Shown here one piece after another: positions 45,488 through 54,957 of a stretch of 54,957 bases of DNA (within the stretch, counting starts at the first letter, position 1; each line of letters opens with the position of its first letter). The stretch is from assembly GCA_015680685.1 (NCBI GenBank), contig MNCI01023402.1, positions 283,590 to 338,546 of the forward strand, in the 5' to 3' direction. Source of the DNA: Gnetum montanum. Lineage: Eukaryota > Streptophyta > Gnetopsida > Gnetales > Gnetaceae. Below the pieces are notes generated by a model. It did no database searches and was not told the origin of the DNA. It saw only the letters and a program-made list of their open reading frames with translations. The position numbers and the translations under genes are program-made.

Positions 45488-45642
45488 GTGCGATGGGGGG
45501 AGAGGGGAGTGTATTTTGTCACCCTCCATATTATCCCACAATGCAATGGAGAAAAATGCAATGGAAAAAAACTTTGTCTAGCACAATGGGGGGAGGGGGG
45601 AGTGTATTTTGTCGCCCTCCACGTCATCCCACAATGCGATGG
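45488..45642. repeat. Two-unit tandem repeat, about 92 bp, G-rich
   Basis: Unit 1 starts at GCGATGGGGGGAGAGGGGAG (about 45490) and unit 2 at ACAATGGGGGGAGGGGGGAG (about 45583). Both continue GTGTATTTTGTC, CCCTCCA and TCCCACAATGC. The G-runs and the CCCTCC can pair. Open frames on both strands are by-products of the repeat. Confidence 0.7.
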
Positions 45643-45654
45643 AACAACGTAGAG

Positions 45655-45795
45655 TTATTTTGATTTTGGTTTTCAATATGAATATTAATTCTCAATGAAT
45701 CAATTTGAGATTTTATTAATTTGTAAAATATATAAGATTCTCTCAACCAAATAATAGATATATAATATAAATATATAGCTAAACTAGTATTTTCA
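45655..45795. repeat. Dispersed repeat, inverted copy of 7452-7590
   Basis: Contains AAGATTCTCTCAACCAAATA and ATATATAGCTAAACTAGTA. Related cores are near 35645 and 36290 (AAGATTCTCTNGGCCAAATT). Likely one end of a mobile element family with several members in this window. Confidence 0.55.
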
Positions 45796-47100
45796 TGGTT
45801 TTGATAGATAGTATATTCTCCATGCTTATGTTATGACTATGCTTGAGTTTGTTTCCATGTCTCATTGACATCATCATGTTTAGCCTCTTTCATGATGTCA
45901 ATCTCTACATAATACCTTTCTAGAGCAAGCATGTTAGGATGTTGTTAAAGATTCTAGCCTCTTGTATCCTTATAAGGATTTAAATCATTACCACTTTTCT
46001 TGCTTTAATCTATGACATTTCATTATAGCTTATTTAGCTATGTTCATTCCATTTTATTTTTATTTTTAGTGCCTATTGAATTAAATGTGTAACTTAATAT
46101 TTTTATTTATTTTGATATTAACTCTTTGATATCTCTTGATTAGAATAGGTCTTGGATGCACATGGAGCCATGGTGATTAAGTGTGCAATCTATGGTATTT
46201 TGTAATTTATAGTATTTTGTATTTATGGCATTTTGTGCTTATGGTTTTGTGTAAGACTAACCTTTGATATAATCATGATGAAGTTTCTATAACTTGTGCT
46301 TGTGGATTAACTAGTATATGACTAAAATAGATCATGAATCTTAACCATCTATGAGATTTTGATTCAACCATTGGAGAAAAAGATAAAAATTGTGGATTGA
46401 AGATTAAGCCACAAATCAACTAACATATGATCTAAGCCTTCCGTTAACATTTTAATCTACTAAGTTGCAGTATACTTTCACTTATAAGCCTCTACTATGT
46501 AGCATTGAGTTATAAACTTAGGGTATACCTATGTTTCACTTGTGTTTCCAAAAATATATATAATAAAATCTTAAATACAACTTGAACTCTTATTACATAC
46601 AAAGAAATAAACTTATCAAATGTTATAACAAACTAACGGACGATTTATATATAATGGTAATCCGAAAACTTAACTGTGCATGTCAACGAATTCTAAAGGT
46701 CTTCCAATGTGGTGCAATTCCCATGGCAACAATATGCAATACCTATGCTACACATGCTTTGCTCTGAGTTCTCTATAACGGAAAGTTCTTTAACACTGAA
46801 GATGAACCGGTCGAGGACCGTTTAAAACTTCAACCAAATTCCTGAAGAAGAAAAAGATGTAAGGAATCACAAAATGTTGCCCTGTTAACCGTACATAAGC
46901 TATTTGCCATAATTCCTAGATCATCTAGGGGAGACCCACAAGAGCGAATCCATTTTTTCAGGCCATTCTATTTCTTTTTTACCATGCACATGAAAAAAAC
47001 GACGACAAAGGCAGCAGCAAAGAACAGAATGTAGGGGACGCCTCCATATCTATCCAGGTATCAAACGTATCAGGCCTAAGAAAAAAGATCGGTAATAATA
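45796..47100. other. No gene seen upstream of paralog 2
   Basis: AT-rich intergenic DNA. The open frame 46582-46767 is short and without similarity. Confidence 0.4.
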
Positions 47101-47114
47101 TTTAAACCGGCTAC

Positions 47115-47160
47115 TTCAACGGCTAATTTGCAAACAGGCAACGAACGTCTCTAACGGTAA
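47115..47160 (+). promoter_or_regulatory. Proximal promoter block of paralog 2, MSA-like motifs
   Basis: TTCAACGGCTA at 47115-47125 is identical to the copy before paralog 1. AACAGGCAACGAACGTCTCT follows, and TCTAACGGTAA at 47150-47160 is one base from the YCYAACGGYYA consensus. The block lies about 200-235 bp before the ATG. Confidence 0.5.
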
Positions 47161-47219
47161 AAATTTTGAGCACAGAAAGGGAAGGGCGAAGCCACAGCCG
47201 CTGCAGAAACCTGCCTCGC

Positions 47220-47264
47220 CTCTTTCTCTCTTTCGTTCTCGATCTCTCTCTCTCTCTCTCTGAA
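47220..47264 (+). repeat. CT-rich microsatellite in the 5' leader of paralog 2
   Basis: TCTTTCTCTCTTTCG followed by a (CT)n run, about 90 bp before the ATG. CT-rich leaders are common in plant genes. Paralog 1 has a shorter TCTTCTTCTTCC at about 37237. Confidence 0.6.
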
Positions 47265-47349
47265 TCGTCTTTATCCCTGGTTTTGTTGTATTGTTTGTGT
47301 CTGGCTCTATCTCTGGCAAATTTCTTCCTTCAGTTCAATTCAACTCGTC

Positions 47350-50077
47350 ATGGAGAATGTGAATATACAACAGCAGCAAAGGAGGCACGGGCTTCCTCCC
47401 AGAATTTCAAAGTCTGCTCCATGTAGCCCCGCAAAGCCTGCTTTTGTGGTTAGAAATCCGCCTGCCAGGGCTGATTCCTTTCATGTAATTCATAAGGTTC
47501 CCATGGGTGATTCTCCTTACAGCCAGGCCAAACAAGTTCAGGTGGGTTAAATTGAATTGAATTTTGATTTTTCCTGGTTCATTTCGATCAGCAGATTTTA
47601 ATTATTCATGTGTCTTTTCTGGGTTTTGCCCTTGGGAAGGTCAGTTTGGTTTTGGTTGGTTTTTTTACTCTCCTCGGTTTGTGGGTTTCCGAGTATGGGA
47701 CTGGAAATTTTCTTGGTTTCATGGCAGGCTAGCATGGAATAATTATTTTTGTTTGTTCCTTAGATTTCGGGTTTTGGTTAATTTTTCTCTCTCATCGGAT
47801 GTAACTAAAGCACTCTTTAAGGTTTTATAGTGCACGGTACGTTAGTCTGGTTTAGAACAGTTTTGTGGTTTCTGGGTTTGGAATTTTAGAAGAATTATTT
47901 TATCAGGTGTCATGTTCTACTACATGTGGGTTGTTTGAATATCATGGAACATGATGATCAGCACTATATAGAGAACATTTCGTGGATTACTTTGTTCTTT
48001 ATGAATCTTGTTTTAAATTTTTGTGGGTGGAGTGGGGCGGTGTTTTTTTTTTTTCTTCTTCTTCTTAATCTGATCTTTTTGGGTTTGGCAGCTAGTGGAA
48101 AAGAATCCAGAGAGAGCGATTGCACTGTTCTGGGCAGCCATTAACGCTGGAGACAGAGTTGACAGTGCCCTCAAGGACATGGCGATTGTTATGAAGCAGC
48201 AGAATCGACCAGAGGAAGCAATTGAGGCAATTAAGTCTTTCAGGCATCGATGTTCAGACCAGTCCCAAGAATCTCTTGACAACGTCTTGCTTGATCTCTA
48301 TAAGGTGATCGAGACTTGTATACATATATGCCTAGATAGGAAATACATGTTCCTTTCCTCTGCTTTTCCCCAGATAAAATCGGACTTGCTTGGTTTTCAA
48401 TTTGGGTAATATTCTGCTTTCCAATTTCTGTCAGAGATGTGGAAGACTGGATGATCAAATAACACTGTTAAAGCACAAGCTTAACCTGATTCATCAAGGT
48501 ATAGCCTTCAATGGCAAGCGCACAAAAACAGCAAGATCTCAAGGCAAAAAATTCCAGGTTTCCATTGAACAGGAAGCCACAAGACTGCTGGTATGTTACT
48601 TTGCCACCCCTCATATTGTAAATAAATTACGTATAAAATCTGCTTCCGGTTGCTGATTTGGATGCAATGTGTTATTTAGGGAAATCTGGGTTGGGCATAC
48701 ATGCAAAAGAACAATTATGCCTGCGCAGAAGCCGTTTACAGAAAGGCATTATCCATAGAACAGGATAACAACAAGGTCTGTAATCTTGGCATCTGTCTTA
48801 TGAACCAGGGCAGAATTGCAGAGGCAAAGGCCATGCTGCAATGTGTGAAGAAACCTTCTTTTGTAGATGGTGGTATGGATTCCCATCTCAAATCGTATGA
48901 AAGAGCCCAAGAGATGCTTGCAGAACTGGAATCAAATCAAGCCTCTAAAGAAAACAATACAGAGCCTCTGAATTCCTCCATGCCCTTGCAACAACCATGG
49001 TTACCCATCTCCTGCCCCGAACTCCAAAAACAACAGCAAAACCCACTATTAATAGTGTCCGACCCAGCAGCAGCCAAAATATCCACAACATTAATGGCGA
49101 CAGCAGGATTTGGGCCTCTGCAACCTAATCCACAACTTCAAAAAGTTGCTTCGTTTCCTGGACAAATTCCCCCCAATCCTCAAGCTTCTTCCCTGTTCAG
49201 CAATGGAGGATTCTGGGACAAGAAAAATAATAGCAGGGACAACATCTTCCCGGATGAGAACAACATCAACGCTACAGCAATGCCAGTCAGTAATGCTCAT
49301 CCATTTTCCGTTAATTATCAATTTGAAGTTAAGAGTCATGCTTCTGTAGAAAACTGGAACGAAAATAGGAATGCCATGCTCCCAATTCCGGGGTCTCCTG
49401 TGTTTTCAAAGGCAGATCTTCCTCTCAACGTCTCAGCACTGCCATTTTTTGGGCGAAACAATAAGAACATTGCAGCAGATGATCTGGCTCCGCTTTCTGT
49501 TTTAGATAATAGGACAAATCATCAGCAGCAACACATTGCCCATTCTTTTGAAAACAGGATTCTCGGCAACAATACCAACATCAAAGTTTCTGCTCACTAC
49601 AATGACACAGAATCTTCGTTCGCTTCACTTAATAAAAATCGCCTTCCTACTGCAAGGTCTCTGTCCTTCGAAGGCAGCAATGCCACTAACCTATCAACCA
49701 AATTCTTCAATGAAATCATCTGCAAGCAGCAGAAGAACAAGCAAAATCAGGATCAGAATCAGCCTGAAGCACAAGTTTCTTCATCGTTGTTTCAAGCTCA
49801 GACGACCCTGAAGCAGCAGCAGCAGAATCAACCCCAATTTCTATCAGAGCTTCAAATGAGTGGGAAAAAACCTGAAACTGCTGCTGCAAGGACTCGATCA
49901 CATGTGAAAGCAAATTCAGTTTCTCTTCCTTTCCAGTCGGATAATCTCTTACCTGAAAGCAAGGAGTTTGATGATGCAATTATGGCAGCAGCATACGATA
50001 CTGATCCGTCTCTTCATCAGCAGAGGCTTCAGAGGCGGCTTCGAATTTTCCAGGAAATGTCTATTCCTACTTCCTAG
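47350..50077 (+). CDS. POLLENLESS3-like TPR protein (MS5/TDM1 family), paralog 2
   Basis: Four exons: 47350-47541, 48092-48304, 48435-48590, 48680-50077; GT-AG, phase-0 introns; 652 aa. Exons 2 and 3 have exactly the lengths of paralog 1 (213 and 156 bp) and almost identical protein (two changes in exon 2: Lys to Arg and Thr to Ala). Residues 1-64 carry KSAPCSPAKP and RADSFHVIHKVP; 65-280 are tetratricopeptide repeats; then comes a Gln/Asn-rich linker with several indels against paralog 1; the end is KEFDDAIMAAAYDTDP...RRLRIFQEM. The polymethionine of paralog 1 is absent. No stop or frameshift, so both copies look functional. Same predicted role: TPR adaptor in cell-cycle or meiotic exit, nucleus/cytoplasm. 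The paralog lies about 10 kb from its sister in the same direction. Confidence 0.93.
47542..48091 (+). other. Intron 1 of paralog 2
   Basis: GT-AG, 550 bp, T-rich with a poly-T/TTC run before the acceptor. Little similarity to intron 1 of paralog 1 except the final TTTGGCAG, whereas the flanking exons are nearly identical. Confidence 0.85.
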
Positions 50078-50485
50078 TCCTAGTTCTAGAAGCCCCCCTG
50101 CCATAATTGCAATGCATATTGACATAACATATTGCCGCTATTCATTATTTCCATTCCTTTCTGAAGTTCTCCCTTTATTTTTAATCAGAGTCCTAGAGAT
50201 TTCAGGAGTTGACTCTAAATGTTGCAACTCTCCATTGCCATTGCAACTGTAAGGGAAATATACATCTGTATCAAATATAGATAGCGACGTGCTTTGTCGC
50301 AAACCTGGTTGAGCAATGTATTCCATTGCTTTTGCTTTGTGCGACTGACCCTAATTTGTATCTGAATTTGATGTGAAACTTGGCCGGTTAGGAGCCTTGA
50401 TGATGATGATGTTGTTGTTTTGTGCTTTGATTTTGACCATTCTGCAAGAGCAAGTTGTAGCTTTGTTAAAATGTTTTCTGCAGCG
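50078..50485 (+). other. 3' UTR and downstream homology of paralog 2
   Basis: CTCTCCATTGCCATTGCAAC (50228-50247), hairpin GCGACGTGCTTTGTCGC (50284-50300), GATGTGAAACTTG and TTTTCTGCAG near 50475 match the 3' region of paralog 1. This is where the duplicated unit ends. Confidence 0.6.
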
Positions 50486-50860
50486 ATTACGGCGTATGAT
50501 CGTGAGGATGAAATGAAAGCCTTTTCAATTTCGAATTAGTTGCGTGTGAATATTATAGGGATTGAACTTTAAAGTCCTCTAAAACACGAAATAGCTCTCT
50601 GTTTGATGTATGTTCACTATGTTGTAACTTGTAACTGGGATTTCAAATTTACCATCCATGTTGTTTGAGGAAAATTAGAAGCTGGCTTTAGAGTACGCTC
50701 CAACCAGTTACTGCAAATTCACTACCAATTTTTCTGGCATAACGATATGCTTATACGAATGATTAACTGCCGCTGAAATTCACCAATTCACCAATTCGTA
50801 ATAAGAAGCGGTTTCGGGCTAGCAACGAGGTGTCTCGAATGGAATGAAGGATCGAGAAAG

Positions 50861-51415
50861 TTTCAATAAGGTTGCGACTACCTGAAATATGCAGAAAATC
50901 AAACTGAAACATTTTGAATCACCATGCTTTGAGTCCTTTTCTCCTTGAATTCGATCTTGATTGATATATCTCCTTGAGGTTCTGCTGAAATTAGTTGAAA
51001 GCCGATGAAATGGCTTGAATTCACCTTGAAAGGTACGAAACTTAATAAATGGAAATTTCAGTAAGGTTTCGACTACCTGAAATATGAAGAGAATGAATAT
51101 GAAACATCTTGATGCTCGAGTCTTTGTCACCTTGAATTCGATCTTGATTTATTGATTTTGCTGAGATTAGTTGAACTTTGATGAAATGGTTTGAATTCAC
51201 CTTGAAAAAAAGGTATGAAATTTGATTAATGCATGGAAATTTCAATAAGGTTTCGACTCCCTGAAATATGAAGAAAACGACTTTGAAACATCATGCTTTG
51301 AGTCTTTTTCACCTTGAAATCGATCTTGATTGATAGATCTCCTTTAGATCTTTCTGAAAGGAGTTGAGCTTTGATAAAATCGCTTGAATTCAACTTGATT
51401 AATTCATGGAAATTT
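50861..51415. repeat. Three-unit tandem repeat, 172-195 bp
   Basis: Units start at TTTCAATAAGG (50861), TTTCAGTAAGG (51056) and TTTCAATAAGG (51240), each followed by CGACTNCCTGAAATATG, GAAACAT, CTTGANNTCGATCTTGATT and TTGAATTCA. It lies 0.8 kb behind paralog 2 and has no counterpart behind paralog 1. Minus-strand open frames across it are produced by the repeat. Confidence 0.8.
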
Positions 51416-53860
51416 CACATAGAAATGACGCCGAGGCTATGAACTAGGCTTAGATTTATCTAGAATGACTTGAGAATTTATTGTGTTTCAAATAGCTGTA
51501 AATTTCTGTGAATTAATTTGACACAGACGTTACGAGGCTCACAGCATCCAAAATCCAAGTGCTACAACAATGAGAACCAGGTGCTGCAAATCAGCAGGAA
51601 GGCAACAAGTCTCATATGGACGGAGACGACTATTCGGCTTAACTATTCGGCTCAACTCTTTTTACGATTAGCTTCCATGTTACAAATACGATCGAAAACG
51701 AATCCAAGGAAGGAATACTGAATACTTGCTGCCAGTGAAAATGTACTTAACTTTCACCACCGAATCTGAGAAATCTATTAATAACAATAGATTTGTTATG
51801 GTTTTTTTGAAAAAAACGAACACATCCTGGTTATACAGTGGTCTGGTCACAGGAAAACAAAACTCATTACATATGAGAACTATCAACTTCAGCGATTTGG
51901 ACGATTCAACACTGGACTCTTTTTAAAGGGCATTAAATCCTTTCAAAAGGTTAATATACACTCAGAGGCCATGTTTTGTGAGTAAAAATGCATTTATTTT
52001 TTGGGACCGAAATTCATACCAAACACAGATAAGGGTGTCCTCTACGCACTTTCTTTTAACCATTTATAGTAAGATTTTCCGTCAGAATTTCTGAATCTTT
52101 TCTGATAGATAAAAAAACTTACAATTGTCTCTCCTGTAAGCTGCGCTTAAATTTGTTATAAAGGTTGCTAACAGGAAATAAAAAGATAGCTGACATTTTC
52201 AGCTTCTTGTTAGCAAAAAGTGCACCTAATATATTGAATACTGCCTCAACATTGCAAATAATCCCTTGAGGGTATGGCCTCCTTAAGAATCTTATTGTTG
52301 AACAATTTTAAGTATAGGGTAAGAACAAAATCATGTAATTTAATGAATGTTGAGTATAGTTTGCCAATTGTATTTATCCATCAAGGCACATTTCATAATG
52401 TATGTGTTTTATGTTACGTTTTCGTCTTTTGTTATGATTATTTTTATGTTATTAAGTTCAAAGTTAGATGTTTTAAAATTCATAAAGGCATAGTATGTTT
52501 TTAAAGTTTAGGTTAGTAAAAGGTCCAAAAGTGAGAAAGGGGCTTTGTGTCATGTCCCCCTCTCAAATGGTATGAAAGGAGTCCAAGGATATCATTTTAA
52601 ACTAATGTAAAGCTGGCAATTGCTTTAAAATTGTGCTCTCATTTCAAGTAATAGAGAAGGAGAAGAAGTTCCTTGTGTTTAAGTTCTTTAACCTTCAATC
52701 TCTTATTTCTTTTCTTTGTTATTTCATATATGGATTTTTAGCATAGATCATGCTTTAACTTAGATATTTCATAGCATTTCACATTCTATTGCACAATATT
52801 TTGCAATCAATTTCTCATTTCACATTATGTTCACAATCATTTCACATTTCATAACCAATTTTCCTTGTTCTCAAGTTATTTCATTATATTTCTATATTTT
52901 AGGTTCACACTTGGGTATATCCATGAATTCTATCATGTTTGATGATGAATCTCATGTTAGAGAATAGATCTAAGCTACTTTCAATTCCGTTTTACAAATT
53001 AACAATCCAATATCATCTTATCTTGCAAGGATTTGGAGAGATTTTAGTGGATCTTCCTAGAATCCTTGTTTGATTTTACAATTTCAAACAAATTTGTTTG
53101 CACGATTCAAATGGAAGGGGATAATTAATGTTAGAAGATATTTGATCTCCAAGCGAGGATTGAAGCGTTTGTTCACAATTCTTGATGTTTCTTGTTAAAA
53201 AGGTAGAAAACCCTATGAATTTAATGCCAAAAGAGGTCTAAAGTGATTTGCATGTTAATTTTATTTAAAAATTTAAGTCATCCTTAATGTTTTTTAGCAT
53301 TTATATGAAGGATCAGGCTGACAAGTGCCTATAAAAATCAAATTCAAAATTTGATCTATTTTAATTGTTGTGACTATGTAGAGATCATGACCTCCTTGTT
53401 CACTAATAGTGACTCTTAAGAAAATCTCTAATCAAACTTTGACTCATGGCATTTTGAACTATTTCTCATCACAAGTTGCAATATTTTGAAGATTTGGCAT
53501 CTACAACAACTCGGAGCAAGCTTGCATCATCCACCGCAACCTATGGCTCACTTGCAATCAAGCTACATCAAGCAATTTGCATTTCCTATAACTTGCAATT
53601 AGCTTGCAATACTCAACACAACCCCACTATGACTCATGGTCTACTCGCAACAAAGGAAAAATCAACTACCACGATCTACATTCAACTTCTAATTCTTCAA
53701 AACACCTTAAAAAGAATTCAATTCTTCATATCTAACTTCCTCAAACTTTCCTAGTCAACACTACACACTCTAAGAGAGAAGTACTTGACTATTGTTGTTT
53801 AACAACTCATACACCTTTCTCATGAAGTTTTCTATGTGATCCCTCTAAGTCCATGTCTCA
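51416..53860. other. No gene seen
   Basis: AT-rich, low-information DNA. Short open frames (51518-51721, 52274-52504, 53476-53754) lack domains. 52740-52870 has several CACATTTCA/CAATTTT-like repeats. Nothing else stands out. Confidence 0.4.
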
Positions 53861-53863
53861 TTT

Positions 53864-54605
53864 TCAACATGATATGCATCCTGAAGAACAATGACACTTT
53901 ATTTTTTTTCTAAGCCCTACCATATTAGAAGCCATTTGAAATTGATGATACATTAATAAAAGTATATCCACCATACATGTATTTGACTTGCATAATTTTT
54001 TCCACGACTTATGTAATATGCATAATAGCCAAGATTTTTTTTTTTCCCAAAAGCACTTGATCAATATTGTCTAAGCATTTTAAATTAAATACTCATTGCT
54101 TCTAAGGTGTGCAAACCTGCTTCTCAATGAGAGTATGGATGGATCATTCTTGTGATAGAAACCAAAGGAATAAACATTCTTCCTTTAAAATCCATTGAAG
54201 TACTAAGGAGGGGACCTTCAAACATGAGAGAAAATACATTGAAAGAGCTTTAATAGCCATCTAATAAGTTGGAGATGACCCATTTAAAATAACATCTTAT
54301 ATTTTCATCTGCTTACACTCTTTGAGATCTTATCACACACTTTATTTCATATAGATGTGTCCAATTTACTAATAAAAATATGCAATCCCATATCAATTGT
54401 AGGCAAAGTATTTCTTTTACAACTAAACAAAAGAGTGTATCATTAGAAGGTATGCTGGTCCCCTCCAAAGTTGAAAAGTGTACTCTTAACCAAATTAAGT
54501 TTCAAGCCAAATGTGTTTATAAACTGCAAAATAGTTGCATGAAGCCTATGCATAATATGTGGCTCTCCATTCAAGAAAACATAAGTGTCATTCATAAATT
54601 GAGAG
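53864..54605 (-). pseudogene. LINE (L1-type) reverse transcriptase remnant
   Basis: Minus strand, from right: QFMNDTYVFLNG near 54600-54565, where LINEs have the catalytic FADDT (Ala-Asp-Asp now Met-Asn-Asp); HATILQFINTFGLKLNLVKS near 54540-54480, the block L..F...SGL.IN..KS; then a stretch with SVSRWKYK-like and GHLQLIRW residues near 54330-54250, typical of the post-catalytic L1 region. Several stops. The LINE is truncated at its upstream side by the LTR starting at 54606. Confidence 0.7.
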
Positions 54606-54957
54606 TGATGAGTGGCAAGGTACCCCTACACTCAACCATACGAAACGAGCATCGCATGCGCTATCCGGTTGAACTCCGCAGATGGACTAGTTGTGGCACC
54701 TAGATTCGTTGTCTTCCCAACTAGACTAGTTTTGCATATGTCACGTATGGTTTAGTCAAGATGAGGTGTATGATGTGTTCCTAAATCTAATGCTACTCCT
54801 GAAGGCAGTGGCAAATAATATTTAACTAAACTAAACTAGGAGGAAAAGGGTAAGAAATCTAATCTAGCCTAAGTGCGACAAGCAACCGATTCCTTGATCA
54901 ACCGTACACATCTTGGACTTTGTGCACAACTACCACTGGGACTACCAAGCGTAGCTC
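54606..54957 (-). mobile_element. LTR of the same family, cut by window end
   Basis: It begins TGATGAGTGGCAAGGTACCCC on the plus strand, the inverted U5 end of the A/B/C LTR family, and keeps ACCACTGGGACTACCAAGCG-like U5 sequence near the window end. Whether it is solo or part of a full element cannot be seen. Confidence 0.8.

Noticed and set aside
45430-45663. Open frames on both strands over the G-rich doublet
   Set aside because: The tandem repeat produces them; no protein family fits.
50819-51245. Minus-strand frames with repeated FRTFQGE and FIFQV strings as a repeat protein
   Set aside because: They come from the 172-195-bp DNA tandem repeat; no start or splice support and no family match.
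53476-53754. 92-codon frame in the right flank
   Set aside because: Low-information sequence with no motif; not supported as a gene.
1-54957. CRISPR arrays, rRNA and tRNA genes
   Set aside because: No regular repeat-spacer pattern, no rRNA motifs and no cloverleaf were recognised; the periodic repeats found are adjacent tandem or dispersed plant repeats.

Overview
The window reads as nuclear DNA of a large-genome seed plant. It has two intron-containing genes of a plant-specific family, separated by AT-rich intergenic DNA packed with decayed LTR retrotransposons and solo LTRs. The amount and age of the Ty3 and Ty1 debris would suit a conifer or other gymnosperm, but that is an inference; no marker fixes the species.

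Layout. (1) 1-6431: minus-strand Ty3/gypsy element 'E' (gag and protease remnants, probable LTR at right), cut by the window start. (2) 6494-7420: solo LTR. (3) About 7860-33555: an old Ty1/copia element 'F' on the plus strand, broken into pieces by later insertions. Its integrase is split at 8034/29769 by element A (8035-29768, TSD AAAAT). A is itself interrupted by C (10413-18166, minus strand, the only one with reverse transcriptase, RNase H and integrase remnants) and by B (19854-27052, perfect TSD AATGC). A SINE-like insert and two solo LTRs (31586-32539, 32649-33529) also sit inside F. A, B, C and several solo LTRs share one LTR design: ends TGATGAG...CTCATCA, TATAAATA promoter, and in the full elements a primer site like tRNA-Asp. 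A and B carry gag, or gag plus protease, but no pol, so they look like non-autonomous partners of C-type elements. (4) 33556-36530: a PIF1/Helitron-type helicase scrap and a cluster of TIR and direct repeats.

(5) 37369-40048 and 47350-50077: two tandem paralogs of the POLLENLESS3/MS5/TDM1 TPR family (645 and 652 aa), each with four exons and phase-0 introns. They are about 10 kb apart. Homology runs from the proximal promoter, which has AACGG mitosis-specific-activator-like motifs, through the 3' UTR, which holds a small hairpin conserved in both. The family is known for roles at meiotic exit and in anther/pollen development; the role of these copies is inferred. (6) 40480-47100: the intergenic stretch, with a duplicated segment of which one copy holds a solo LTR and the other preserves the empty site, plus a weak LINE scrap and short tandem repeats. 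(7) 50486-54957: a three-unit tandem repeat of about 170-195 bp, featureless AT-rich DNA, a minus-strand LINE reverse transcriptase remnant, and an LTR cut by the window end.

Assembly gaps lie at 13972-13978, 24781-25165 and 42153-42168, with single unknown bases at 27126 and 27246. I saw no rRNA or tRNA gene and no CRISPR array. All similarity statements are by-eye readings.
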